Made by a program: the position numbers and the translations under genes
Notes under the pieces: model-generated
Database searches by the model: none
What the model was told of the DNA's origin: nothing
The model's input: only the letters and a program-made list of their open reading frames with translations
Shown here: in pieces, positions 55,803 through 64,000 of the stretch
How positions within the stretch are numbered: the first letter of the stretch is position 1
Layout: each line of letters starts with the position of its first letter
Assembly (NCBI RefSeq): GCF_001544455.2
Contig: NZ_FCOC02000002.1
Span: 124,001 to 188,000 of the forward strand
DNA length: 64,000 nucleotides
Direction of reading: 5' to 3'
Origin: Caballeronia sordidicola
GTDB lineage: Bacteria > Pseudomonadota > Gammaproteobacteria > Burkholderiales > Burkholderiaceae

Positions 55803-57092
55803 TTAAACCTGAATCGCTTCCGGATCGGTCTTTTCCAGTTCCACCGATGCCGCCAGCAGCCCCAGCCGCGCCACCACGCCATACATGTAGAAGCGGTTCG
55901 GCGGCGCTGCGCCGGGTTTCGCCTGGGCGTCGGGCAGCGCGGTGTGCTCGAAGCCAAGCGGCACGAAATGCATGCCCGGCGCATTGAGATTCTGATCGCG
56001 GTCACGCGAATCGTGCACACGATAAAAGCCGCCGACCACATACCGGTCGATCATGTACACCACCGGCTCGGCGACCGCGTTCTCCACGCGCTCGAAGGTG
56101 TGCACGCCTTCCTGGACAATCACGTCGTGGACCTGCAAGCCGTCCTTCGCGTCGTTCATCTTGACGCGCTCGCGCTTGGTCAGCGCGGCGACTTCGCTAG
56201 CGTCGTGCACGGTCATCACGCCCTTGCCGTAGGTGCCGGCGTCGGCCTTGATCACCACGTACGGCTTTTCGCTGATTCCGTACTCGCGATACTTCTTCGC
56301 GATCTTCTTCAGCACGCCGTCTATGGCGTCCGCCAACGCCTGCTCGCCCGTGCGCGCCTCGTAATCCACGCCTTCCACATGCGCGAAATACGGGTTGATC
56401 ATCCACGGATCGATTTCCACGAGTTTCGAGAATTTCTTCGCGACGTCGTCGTAGCAGGAAAAGTGGTTGGATTTCCGGCGCACCGCCCAGCCCGCGTGCA
56501 GCGGCGGCAGCAAATACTGTTCGTGCAGGTTTTCCAGCACGGGCGGAATGCCGCCCGAAAGATCATTGTTCAGCAGGATCGAGCACGGGTCGAAATTCTT
56601 CAGACCCAACCGGCGAGGCGTGCGCTCGAGCGGTTCGAGCACGATCTTCTGGCCGTCAGCCAGCGCGATGGTAACGGGGCCGTGAATGTTTTCGTCGAGC
56701 GTTCCGAAACGGATGTTCAATCCAGCCTGGCGCATGATGGTCGCGAGCCGCGCAACGTTTTCCAGATAAAACGCGTTGCGCGTGTGGCGCTCCGGAATCA
56801 CGAGAAGGTTTTTGGCATCGGGGCAGATCTTTTCGATCGACGCCATTGCGGCCTGCACAGCAAGCGGCAGCACTTCAACCGGCAGGTTGTTGAAACCGCC
56901 GGGGAACAGATTGGTATCGACCGGGGCGAGCTTGAAACCCGCGTTGCGCAAATCCACCGAACAATAAAACGGCGGCGTGTGTTCCTGCCACTCCAGCCGG
57001 AACCAGCGTTCAATGGACGGTGTCGCGTCGAGTATCTTCCGCTCGAGATCGAGCAGGGGGCCGTTTAACGCCGTTACGAGATGCGGAACCAT
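55803..57092 (-). CDS. gshA: Glutamate-cysteine ligase, proteobacterial type
   Basis: 429-aa enzyme for the first step of glutathione synthesis. It belongs to the beta-proteobacterial/xanthomonad family distinct from E. coli GshA: VDLRNAGFKLAPVDTNLFPGGFNNL, ARTGEQALADAIDG, VIKADAGTYGKGVMTVHD and VGGFYRVHDSRDRDQNLNAPG. ATG 57092. The order gshA-gshB-EIIA-ptsH-ptsI is conserved in Burkholderiaceae. Confidence 0.94.
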   Translation of the reverse strand: MVPHLVTALNGPLLDLERKILDATPSIERWFRLEWQEHTPPFYCSVDLRNAGFKLAPVDTNLFPGGFNNLPVEVLPLAVQAAMASIEKICPDAKNLLVIPERHTRNAFYLENVARLATIMRQAGLNIRFGTLDENIHGPVTIALADGQKIVLEPLERTPRRLGLKNFDPCSILLNNDLSGGIPPVLENLHEQYLLPPLHAGWAVRRKSNHFSCYDDVAKKFSKLVEIDPWMINPYFAHVEGVDYEARTGEQALADAIDGVLKKIAKKYREYGISEKPYVVIKADAGTYGKGVMTVHDASEVAALTKRERVKMNDAKDGLQVHDVIVQEGVHTFERVENAVAEPVVYMIDRYVVGGFYRVHDSRDRDQNLNAPGMHFVPLGFEHTALPDAQAKPGAAPPNRFYMYGVVARLGLLAASVELEKTDPEAIQV

Positions 57093-57247
57093 TGATGACT
57101 CGCGGACTTAAGAGGAAAGATTGTAGAGCAAATGCCTCACTTATTTGGGTATGAACTCCCTTTTCCCAAGCCTATTCGCACGGTTCATGCCGCCAATCGT
57201 CCCCCGCTGACGCGCGAAAAGGCGCAGAGCTTGCACAAAAACGGGAC

Positions 57248-57276
57248 AAAAAAATGCCCGCCTTTGTGGGCGGGCA
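57248..57276 (-). terminator. Terminator of glnK-amtB
   Basis: TGCCCGCC-tttgtg-GGCGGGCA, an 8-bp stem; on the minus strand it is followed by seven T. It lies about 100 bases after the amtB stop. Confidence 0.87.
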
Positions 57277-57378
57277 AAATCGCTGCGCTTGTCTCGGAGC
57301 CATGCTGCTCATGCTTGAGCGATGTTCAGGGTCGAAACCGCGGCCTCTCGCGCCCGGTTTCAACCCGTCCAACAACTT

Positions 57379-58866
57379 TTATTCGACGTGTTCGCCATGC
57401 AGCGTCACGTCGAGGCCTTCACGTTCCTCTTCTTCCGTGACACGCAGACCCATGACCATGTCGATAATCTTCAACAGGACAAAACTCATCACGCCGCTGT
57501 AGACCAGTGTCGTGAGCACGCCCTTGGCTTGCAGGAGGATGCTGCCGTCGAATCCGCCAATGTCCTTGACCGCGAAAATGCCGGTCAGCAGCGCGCCGAG
57601 AATACCGCCCACGCCGTGCACGCCGAACGCATCGAGCGAATCGTCGTAGCCGAGTTTCGTCTTGAGCCATGTTGCCGACCAGAAGCAGACCACGCCCGCC
57701 AGAATGCCGATCACGATTGCACCGGTCACGCCAACGAAACCCGAAGCCGGCGTAATCGCCACCAGGCCCGCGACCGCGCCCGAAATGATGCCGAGCACCG
57801 AAGGCTTACCCTTTGCCAGCCACTCGGCGAACATCCAGCCGAATGCCGCGAATGCCGTTGCGATCTGCGTGGTAAGCATCGCAAAACCGGCACGGCCGTC
57901 AGCCGCCACCGCCGAACCCGCGTTGAAGCCGAACCAGCCCACCCACAGCATGGATGCACCAATCAGCGAGAGCACCAGGTTGTGCGGCGCCATGACTTCG
58001 CGGCCGTAACCCACGCGCTTGCCAAGCACCAGACAGCAGACCAGGCCGGCAATACCGGCGTTGATGTGAACCACCGTGCCGCCCGCGAAGTCCAGGATGC
58101 CTGCGGTCGCCAGCCAGCCCGTCGGCTCCCACACCATGTGCGCGATCGGCGAGTAGACGATGATCGACCACAGCGCCATGAACACCAGCATCGCGGAGAA
58201 CTTCATGCGGTCAGCGAAGGCGCCGGCGATCAGCGCCGGGGTGATGATCGCAAACGTCATCTGATAGACGAAATAGACCGATTCCGGAATGGTCGGAGCC
58301 AGATGGCTCACAGTCAGCGTCGTGGCCTTGTCGCCCTTGATGTAGTTCATGCCGTGCAGGAACACGCGCGAGAATCCGCCAATGAACGAGTTGCCCGGCG
58401 TGAATGCCAGCGAATAGCCGACGACCGTCCAGATGATCGTGACCAGGCAGCAGATCGCGAACGACTGCATCACGGTCGCGAGCACGTTCTTCTTGCGCAC
58501 CATGCCGGCGTAGAAAAGCGCGAGGCCCGGGATCGTCATGAACAGCACGAGCGCGGTGGAGGTCAGCATCCAGGCGGTGTCGCCGGAACTGATCTTCGAT
58601 GAATCCACGGAGAACGGTTCGGTCGGCGCAGCCGGTGCTGCTGCCGCGTCGGATGCGCCCGAAGCGGGGGCGGCGGCCGAGGCGGCTTCGGCGCCGGACG
58701 CCAGCGCCGTATTGGCGCTGACCGGAGATGCGGAATCTGGTGCGCTTGCAGGCGCCGCCGCGGCGGATGCAGCCGCTGGCGCCGATGCATCCTGCGCCAT
58801 CACGGTGCCGGCGCTGACTCCCAGCAGCGACCCCGCCATCAACAAGGACATCAATAATTTGCGCAT
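57379..58866 (-). CDS. amtB: Ammonium transporter
   Basis: 495-aa Amt/Rh channel. A cleavable signal peptide (to about residue 24) precedes an unusually long Ala/Ser/Pro-rich segment (about 25-85), then eleven helices. PGLALFYAGMVRKKNVLATVMQ, GGTVVHINAGIAGLV (pore His) and FGVHGVGGILGALLTGIF (second pore His) are intact. It is encoded 35 bases downstream of glnK, whose product blocks the channel when nitrogen is plentiful. Confidence 0.95.
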   Translation of the reverse strand: MRKLLMSLLMAGSLLGVSAGTVMAQDASAPAAASAAAAPASAPDSASPVSANTALASGAEAASAAAPASGASDAAAAPAAPTEPFSVDSSKISSGDTAWMLTSTALVLFMTIPGLALFYAGMVRKKNVLATVMQSFAICCLVTIIWTVVGYSLAFTPGNSFIGGFSRVFLHGMNYIKGDKATTLTVSHLAPTIPESVYFVYQMTFAIITPALIAGAFADRMKFSAMLVFMALWSIIVYSPIAHMVWEPTGWLATAGILDFAGGTVVHINAGIAGLVCCLVLGKRVGYGREVMAPHNLVLSLIGASMLWVGWFGFNAGSAVAADGRAGFAMLTTQIATAFAAFGWMFAEWLAKGKPSVLGIISGAVAGLVAITPASGFVGVTGAIVIGILAGVVCFWSATWLKTKLGYDDSLDAFGVHGVGGILGALLTGIFAVKDIGGFDGSILLQAKGVLTTLVYSGVMSFVLLKIIDMVMGLRVTEEEEREGLDVTLHGEHVE

Positions 58867-58901
58867 TCTTCTGTTTCCTCTTATCGCCGGTTCGTTTTTT
58901 C

Positions 58902-59339
<438 letters not shown>

Positions 59340-59396
59340 TCACGCTCTACGCCGGCCGCCCGGAAAAGCGCGCACGGACAAGGCCCGGGCCACTAA

Positions 59397-59412
59397 TGCA
59401 ACTCGTATGCCA
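59397..59412 (-). promoter_or_regulatory. Sigma-54 promoter of glnK-amtB
   Basis: On the minus strand TGGCAT-acgag-TTGCA: GG and GC separated by exactly 10 bases, matching the -24/-12 consensus TGGCAC-N5-TTGCA with one mismatch. Predicted start about 145 bases upstream of glnK. Confidence 0.75.
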
Positions 59413-59626
59413 TGCGCGTGTCCGGTATGCGCATCAGGGTTCTCGCGGGGCGGGACCCGAATTCGTAGACCGGGTGGCTAACGGCGCCCGGGTGTGCTGG
59501 CGCGCACCGTGGATCGTTGCTAGAGTGCACGCAAGGTCCGGTACGAAAGCTTGGTTTTGACGGTTTTCCCAATTTGCCGCAACACGCCGCGCCAATGTGC
59601 ACCGTCTTTCGTTTTACGAAACATCG

Positions 59627-59643
59627 CGCACCAAATTGGATCA
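59627..59643. promoter_or_regulatory. NtrC-like binding site
   Basis: CGCACCA-aat-TGGATCA against the consensus TGCACCA-N3-TGGTGCA (11 of 14 matches), about 215 bases upstream of the sigma-54 promoter. A second half-site GTGCACC occurs near 59597. Confidence 0.4.
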
Positions 59644-59709
59644 TCCGTAATGCCGGGGCACTGAGCTAACAACGACTGCACTTTTATGGTGCGAAAGAGG
59701 AAAGACGGT

Positions 59710-59976
59710 ATGAAACAGCCGAACGATGTATTCAATGACTTCCAGGCCAAGATGAGCGAGTTGCTCAAGAATTCGCCGGCCAAGGACATTGAAAAGAATA
59801 TGAAAGCGATGCTTTCGCAAGGCTTCTCAAAGCTGGATCTGGTCACGCGTGAAGAATTCGATACTCAGACGCAAGTGCTGGTGCGCACCCGCACCCGGCT
59901 GGAAGAACTCGAACGGCGGGTAGCACAACTGGAAGCGAAGGCAGCGGGTTCAACGTCCTCAAGCGTTCAGGATTGA
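59710..59976 (+). CDS. ubiK: UbiK/BMFP accessory factor
   Basis: 88-aa cytosolic coiled-coil protein of the BMFP/UbiK family (MKQPNDVFNDFQAKMSELL, then LVTREEFDTQTQVLVRTRTRLEELERRVAQLEAK). It assists ubiquinone biosynthesis under aerobic conditions by binding UbiJ-type lipid scaffolds. ATG 59710 is chosen over 59686 because the family starts there and AGAGG lies upstream. Linked to glnK and comM, a conserved arrangement. Confidence 0.87.
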   Translation: MKQPNDVFNDFQAKMSELLKNSPAKDIEKNMKAMLSQGFSKLDLVTREEFDTQTQVLVRTRTRLEELERRVAQLEAKAAGSTSSSVQD

Positions 59977-60080
59977 CCTTATAAAGCATTGAAAGCGTGT
60001 CATCGGCCAAGCGAGCCGTGATGTTGAGTCAATAAAGCCGGCGCCTTGCGTTTGCGAGGCACAGGCAGCGGGGAAAAATC

Positions 60081-61658
60081 ATGTCGCTTGCCGTGGTACG
60101 CAGCCGCGCGCCCGCGCCTGGGCGCGCGCCGGAGGTGACCGTCGAGGTTCATCTCGCCAATGGATTGCCATCATTTTCAATCGTCGGCTTGCCCGACCTC
60201 GAAGTCCGTGAAAGTCGCGAGCGCGTTCGTGCCGCGCTTCAGAATTGCGGTTTCGACTTTCCAGTGCGCCGCATCACCGTCAATCTCGCTCCTGCCGACC
60301 TGCCCAAGGAAAGCGGCCGGTTCGACTTGCCGGTTGCATTAGGCATTCTTGCCGCGAGCGGCCAGATTCCTGTTGAAGCGTTGCTGAATCGCGAATTTGC
60401 GGGGGAACTGTCGCTGACCGGCTCGATCCGGCCAATGCGCGGCGCGTTTGCCATGGCTTGCGGCGCCGCGCGGCAATACGCGAGCGCCGTGGTGCCGGAA
60501 GGCGCGCTCGTTCGCGACACGGACACACGCATGCCCGAAATATATCTCCCGTCGGCGAGCGCGGCGGAGGCGGCGCTTGTGCCCGGTATTCAAGTGTTCG
60601 GCGCACCCGATCTGCCCACTTTGTGTGCACATCTTTGTGGATCGGAGAACGATCGGCTCACGCCTGTTCGCAGCGCGGCGCTCGACTCTCCATTGGATCG
60701 TCGCGTGCCCTTGCCCGATCTTGTCGATGTCATTGGTCATCCCGGCGCGCGGCGTGCGCTGGAGGTTGCGGCGGCAGGTGGACATCATCTCTTGATGGTC
60801 GGACCACCGGGCGCAGGCAAGTCGATGCTCGCGGCCCGCTTGCCCAGCCTCCTCCCACCAATGACCGACGACGAAGCCCTGACTTCGGCCGCGATACTTT
60901 CTGCGAGCATGCTGGGATTCAGTCCGGCGCAATGGCGTCGGCGGCCGTTCCGGGCGCCGCATCATTCATCAAGTTCAGTTGCGCTTGTGGGCGGCCGCAA
61001 TCCGCCGCAGCCGGGCGAAATCACGCTGGCGCATCTGGGCGTGCTGTTTCTGGACGAATTGCCTGAATTCGACCGGAAGGTGCTGGAAACGCTACGCGAG
61101 CCACTGGAAGCAGGGCGCATCACGATATCCCGGGCCGCGCATCAGGCCGATTTTCCGGCAGCGTGTCAATTGGTCGCAGCCATGAATCCGTGTCCGTGCG
61201 GCTGGCGAGGCGATCCGAACGGACGTTGCCGCTGCACGCCGGAAATCGCCGCGCGTTATCTGCAAAAACTGTCGGGACCGCTGCTGGATCGCATCGATAT
61301 CCAGATCGAGCTGCCTGCGTTGTCTCCGGCGGAACTGTCGGCAAGAAGCGCTCTGGTGGGCGAGACAAGCGCCGTCGTGGCGCGCCGTGTCGCCGATGCC
61401 CGCAAGCGCCAGCTTCAGCGGCAGGGCAAGACAAATCGCGAACTTGACGGCCGCGAAGTCGATAGCGTGTGCCGCCCCGACGCGGCCGGCGAAACGTTGC
61501 TGCGCGAAGCGGGTGAGCGGTTTGGCTGGTCAGCGCGAGCGTACTACCGGGTGCTCAAGGTAGCCCGCACCATTGCTGATCTGGCAGATGCGGAAACGCC
61601 GAGCGCGGGCCATCTCGCCGAGGCGATTCAGTACAGGCGGGCGTTTGCTTCAACCTAA
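60081..61658 (+). CDS. comM: ComM/YifB family Mg-chelatase-like AAA+ ATPase
   Basis: 525-aa AAA+ helicase that promotes branch migration during natural transformation. An N-terminal Lon-like domain (LPSFSIVGLPDLEVRESRERVRAA) precedes the ATPase with Walker A MVGPPGAGKSMLAARLPSLLP, Walker B VLFLDELPEF, the AAA arginine region, and a zinc-like CPCGWRGDPNGRCRC insert. Together with comF at 42.8 kb it points to a competence potential. Confidence 0.94.
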   Translation: MSLAVVRSRAPAPGRAPEVTVEVHLANGLPSFSIVGLPDLEVRESRERVRAALQNCGFDFPVRRITVNLAPADLPKESGRFDLPVALGILAASGQIPVEALLNREFAGELSLTGSIRPMRGAFAMACGAARQYASAVVPEGALVRDTDTRMPEIYLPSASAAEAALVPGIQVFGAPDLPTLCAHLCGSENDRLTPVRSAALDSPLDRRVPLPDLVDVIGHPGARRALEVAAAGGHHLLMVGPPGAGKSMLAARLPSLLPPMTDDEALTSAAILSASMLGFSPAQWRRRPFRAPHHSSSSVALVGGRNPPQPGEITLAHLGVLFLDELPEFDRKVLETLREPLEAGRITISRAAHQADFPAACQLVAAMNPCPCGWRGDPNGRCRCTPEIAARYLQKLSGPLLDRIDIQIELPALSPAELSARSALVGETSAVVARRVADARKRQLQRQGKTNRELDGREVDSVCRPDAAGETLLREAGERFGWSARAYYRVLKVARTIADLADAETPSAGHLAEAIQYRRAFAST

Positions 61659-62035
61659 GGCCGGCAGTCTCTGCGGCGAAAGAAAATCACGTGTCAAGAC
61701 TTGACTTATGCACACTGGACCGTTCCTTGTTTCCTTAACGTCAGATCAAATGCCGATTTTGGCAACACCTCGTAGTCGATTGATTTTAATGACTATTTAA
61801 CATTGCCGAGAATCGAGGCAAAGTAACGGAAGCCGCACGGGACGGGCGCTTGCAGCTTGCCGGGCCATCTTTTCCACAAAGTTATCCACAGCCTCTGTGG
61901 ATAGTTCAAAAAACTGAGATAAATCCGAGTTTTAGGCTTACATGCTTGTCTAGATTCTTAAAGGTGAAACGTCCCTTTGGCGTCAATCAACTAACGAAAT
62001 GGCGGTTAAAAACGGGGATCGGCACCTGCAAATAC
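61659..62035. other. AT-rich intergenic region after comM with DnaA boxes
   Basis: 377 bases, AT-rich, between convergent comM and a lipoprotein gene. It contains three DnaA-box-like sequences (listed separately). No clear terminator with a U-run was found. Confidence 0.5.
61870..61904. promoter_or_regulatory. Cluster of three DnaA-box-like sequences
   Basis: TTTTCCACA (61870-61878), TTATCCACA (61882-61890, the perfect consensus) and, on the minus strand, CTATCCACA (61904-61896). The last two form a perfect inverted repeat TATCCACAG-cct-CTGTGGATA. Confidence 0.65.
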
Positions 62036-62623
62036 TTAATAAAGCTTGAATGAAGAAAAAAACTGATCGACTTGCTCCGCCGGCGGCGCGTTCGTCGAGA
62101 CGATCGCCAGTTGATACGCGTGCGTGCCCTTTGCGATAAAACGCGCGCGAATCTGGCGTGTTTCGCGACTCTGGCCGTCTTCGCGCGTGCCGTTCACCGC
62201 GATTTCCGAGCCTGGCAGCCGCCCTCCCGCAGCGACTTCGATCTCGACCGGATGCGCCGCTGGCGCAGCGTTCAGGTTGCGCGCCAGGCCATGCTGGAGA
62301 AAATCTAGAGCGGCTTGCTGCGTGGCGGGCTCTCCATTGGGCAAGTCAATCGTTCCGACGGCAAAAACCGCATCGCCTGCTTCGGCGGTCTGCATCTTCA
62401 TGTGCATCGCCTTTCCGGCGATTTCGACGTCGCGCGCATCCGAACGGGGCTTGGCGGGGAAAGTCACTTCGTAGGCGTCGTCGTTGTTCTGGATCGTGCG
62501 CCAGTCGTAGGCCGGCGTGCAGGCAAGGAGCACCGCGGCCGTGGACAGCAAAGCGGTGGCTCTGAACAGCACGCGACGCAAGGCGGAGTATGGTGAGGAT
62601 GCAGTTGCAGAAAATCGGTTCAT
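62036..62623 (-). CDS. Putative lipoprotein of unknown function
   Basis: 195 aa. Signal peptide with lipobox AAVLLAC (about residue 35), then a soluble domain: PAYDWRTIQNNDDAYEVTFPAKPRSD, IAGKAMHMKMQTAEAGDAVFAVGTIDL, ending VDQFFSSFKLY. The pattern of a short beta-rich domain with a C-terminal F-F-SFKL helix resembles uncharacterised outer-membrane lipoproteins. The start is taken at 62623 because it gives a proper lipoprotein signal; no SD is clear. Confidence 0.65.
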   Translation of the reverse strand: MNRFSATASSPYSALRRVLFRATALLSTAAVLLACTPAYDWRTIQNNDDAYEVTFPAKPRSDARDVEIAGKAMHMKMQTAEAGDAVFAVGTIDLPNGEPATQQAALDFLQHGLARNLNAAPAAHPVEIEVAAGGRLPGSEIAVNGTREDGQSRETRQIRARFIAKGTHAYQLAIVSTNAPPAEQVDQFFSSFKLY

Positions 62624-62843
62624 TGGAAAGCAGCGAGAGAAAACGTAATTATCCGCTGCCTGCCTCAATGGTGCTGCTGCCATGCTGGGGACGCTTTTCC
62701 GGTAAAACGCTTTTCCGAGATTAGGGCTAAAATGCGCTGCATCCAGTAGTTCAGCAATATTCAGCAATGCGTGGCAACCGCGCGGATCTGCCGCAAAGCC
62801 GCTGCAAACAGACGCCTTTCAATCGAGTACGGCCGAGGTTTTC

Positions 62844-63380
62844 ATGTCAGAGAATTCACAGGCTTCATCTGCGCGCGGCAAAAGCCCGCTGCGCTACATC
62901 GTCATGGCAGTCGTGGCGGGCGTGATCGCGTGCACCGGTTACTTCGCGTTTGGTGGGCAGCAACGCGTGCCGGATGCGACCTTCACGCTCTTGTCCGGAC
63001 AGAAGGTTTCGACATCGACTGATCTCAAGGGCAAGGTCTACCTGATCAATTTCTGGGCGACGAGTTGCGAGACCTGCATGAAAGAGATGCCGGAGATGAT
63101 CAACACGTACAACCGCTTCAAGGGCCGCGGCCTCGAATTTGTCGCCGTCGCCATGAACTACGACGCGCCCATGTACGTGAACAACTACGCGCAGACGCGC
63201 AACCTGCCATTCAAGGTCGCCATGGACGACGGCAGCGCGGCAAAGCAATTCGGCAATGTGCAGCTCACGCCGACCACGTTCGTGGTGGACAAGGACGGCA
63301 AGATCCTGAAGCGCTACGTGGGCGAGCCGACCTTCGCTGAACTCGATGCCTTGCTGGACAAGGCGCTGAACGCCGCGTGA
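62844..63380 (+). CDS. TlpA-like thioredoxin-fold protein
   Basis: 178-aa membrane-anchored periplasmic thiol protein: N-terminal helix (YIVMAVVAGVIACTGYFAF), then a TlpA/ResA-type domain with FWATSCETCMKEMPEM (redox CETC) and cis-Pro segment LTPTTFVVDKDGKI. Members reduce apocytochrome c or copper-site cysteines; here the target is unknown. GAGG five bases upstream supports ATG 62844. Confidence 0.9.
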   Translation: MSENSQASSARGKSPLRYIVMAVVAGVIACTGYFAFGGQQRVPDATFTLLSGQKVSTSTDLKGKVYLINFWATSCETCMKEMPEMINTYNRFKGRGLEFVAVAMNYDAPMYVNNYAQTRNLPFKVAMDDGSAAKQFGNVQLTPTTFVVDKDGKILKRYVGEPTFAELDALLDKALNAA

Positions 63381-63429
63381 GCGTGAGAATAAGCATGAGC
63401 CAAAACGGCTAAATAGAGCCTTACCGCAA

Positions 63430-63466
63430 AACGCCCGGCTGGACGATTCCAAGCCGGGCGTTTTTG
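63430..63466. terminator. Bidirectional terminator between TlpA-like gene and sigma-54 activator
   Basis: AACGCCCGGCT and AGCCGGGCGTT form a perfect 11-bp stem (63430-63440 / 63452-63462) followed by a T run on the plus strand, with AAA before the stem serving the minus strand. Confidence 0.9.
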
Positions 63467-63487
63467 TTTTCAAGCATCCAGGAATCC

Positions 63488-64000
63488 CTAGCGCTCGCCA
63501 TCTCCCTTCGCAGCAAGCCCATAGCGCTTGATCTTCTCGTAGAGCGTCGCCTTGCCCAGTTGCAGCCGGTCGGCCGCCGCGGCCACCACGCCGCCACATT
63601 GCTCCAGCGCCTCGCCAATCACCGCGCGCTCGAACTGCTCCGTGCGTTCTTTTAGCGACTGCGTGGCGGCATCGATAGGAACGCCGGTTTCATCGATGAT
63701 TCCAAGCACCATCCGGTCCGCCGCGTTGCGCAGTTCGCGCACGTTGCCCGGCCAATCGCGCTGCATCAGCTCGGCTCGCTGCCGGTCGCTCAGGAGCGGC
63801 GCGGCGCGCTCGTAGCGCACGGCGGCATCGAGGAGAAAATGTTCGAAGAGCGGCACCACGTCCTCGCGGCGCTCGGCAAGCGGCGGCAGCGTGATCGTCA
63901 CCACGTTCAGGCGGTACATCAGGTCGCGCCGGAACGTGCCCGCCGCGATGTGCTCCGCCATGTCGCCTTTTGCCGCCGCGATCACACGGCAATTTGCGCG
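63488..64000 (-). CDS. Sigma-54-dependent transcriptional activator, C-terminal part
   Basis: Truncated by the right edge: 170 codons of the 3' end. Visible are the end of the AAA+ sigma-54 interaction domain (CRVIAAAKGDMAEHIAAGTF, FRRDLMYRLNVVTITLPPLAERREDV, DWPGNVRELRNAADRM) and a Fis-type helix-turn-helix (VVAAAADRLQLGKATLYEKIKRYG). The LGKATLYEKI recognition helix resembles DctD-type response regulators. The receiver or sensor domain lies outside the window, so the signal is unknown. Confidence 0.9.
   Translation of the reverse strand, partial: RANCRVIAAAKGDMAEHIAAGTFRRDLMYRLNVVTITLPPLAERREDVVPLFEHFLLDAAVRYERAAPLLSDRQRAELMQRDWPGNVRELRNAADRMVLGIIDETGVPIDAATQSLKERTEQFERAVIGEALEQCGGVVAAAADRLQLGKATLYEKIKRYGLAAKGDGER

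Noticed and set aside
59579..59595. Second sigma-54-like sequence on the minus strand, TTGGCGCG then TTGC
   Set aside because: The GG and GC are separated by 11 rather than 10 bases, which disables sigma-54 recognition; the site at 59397-59412 has correct spacing.

Overview
The window reads as chromosomal DNA of a Burkholderiaceae beta-proteobacterium, most like Paraburkholderia or Caballeronia. This is inferred from gene order and protein sequences (rsmD-coaD-ferredoxin-hisC, the cytochrome oxidase biogenesis cluster, amtB-gshA-gshB-EIIA-ptsH-ptsI, a nag PTS cluster), high GC and frequent GTG starts. About fifty complete genes and one edge-truncated gene are visible. I see no rRNA, tRNA, CRISPR array, insertion sequence or prophage.

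Layout: 0-11.9 kb holds hisC, a ferredoxin, an FAD monooxygenase, a membrane GGDEF-EAL protein, coaD, rsmD/ftsY (divergent), a LysE-type exporter with two lower-pathway ring-cleavage enzymes (maleylacetoacetate/maleylpyruvate isomerase and a fumarylacetoacetase-family hydrolase), and ybiB. 11.9-16.5 kb holds leuA behind a leader with a CTA-rich leader peptide, an NTF2-like protein, pagL, and rpoH behind a perfect CIRCE operator. 16.5-20.5 kb is the cyoABCD quinol oxidase operon (no cyoE). 20.7-22.1 kb is a secreted DUF1996 protein in AT-rich surroundings. 22.4-29.0 kb is the N-acetylglucosamine operon nagA-nagB-nagF-nagE, with a long AT-rich upstream region and a MarR-GNAT fusion gene beyond it.

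30.6-41.4 kb is the aa3 cytochrome c oxidase region: Sco, CtaB, CtaA, a SCO-like membrane protein, Surf1, a small two-helix protein, then subunit III, DUF2970, Cox11, a 46-aa small assembly protein, subunit I, a subunit II fused to cytochrome c and OmpA-like domains, and DUF2244. The heme O synthase here probably also serves the cyo oxidase. 41.7-51.6 kb holds a BioC-like methyltransferase, comF, trmL, gpsA, secB, grxC, a rhodanese, gpmA, a C-terminal processing protease, moeB and an orphan autotransporter heptosyltransferase.

51.6-59.3 kb holds the regulatory PTS (ptsI, ptsH, EIIA-Man), glutathione synthesis (gshA, gshB) and glnK-amtB behind a predicted sigma-54 promoter. 59.7-64 kb holds ubiK, comM, a lipoprotein, a TlpA-like thioredoxin and the C-terminal part of a sigma-54 activator cut by the window edge.

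The most interesting signals are regulatory: a probably leaderless leucine leader peptide with four rare CTA codons before leuA, a CIRCE plus terminator-like hairpin before rpoH, a cluster of three DnaA-box-like sequences after comM, a 17-bp palindrome upstream of nagA, and a terminator between ptsH and ptsI. Protein oddities are a second EIIB domain without its phosphorylated cysteine in NagE, the OmpA-domain fusion in cytochrome oxidase subunit II, and the heptosyltransferase with no autotransporter substrate nearby.
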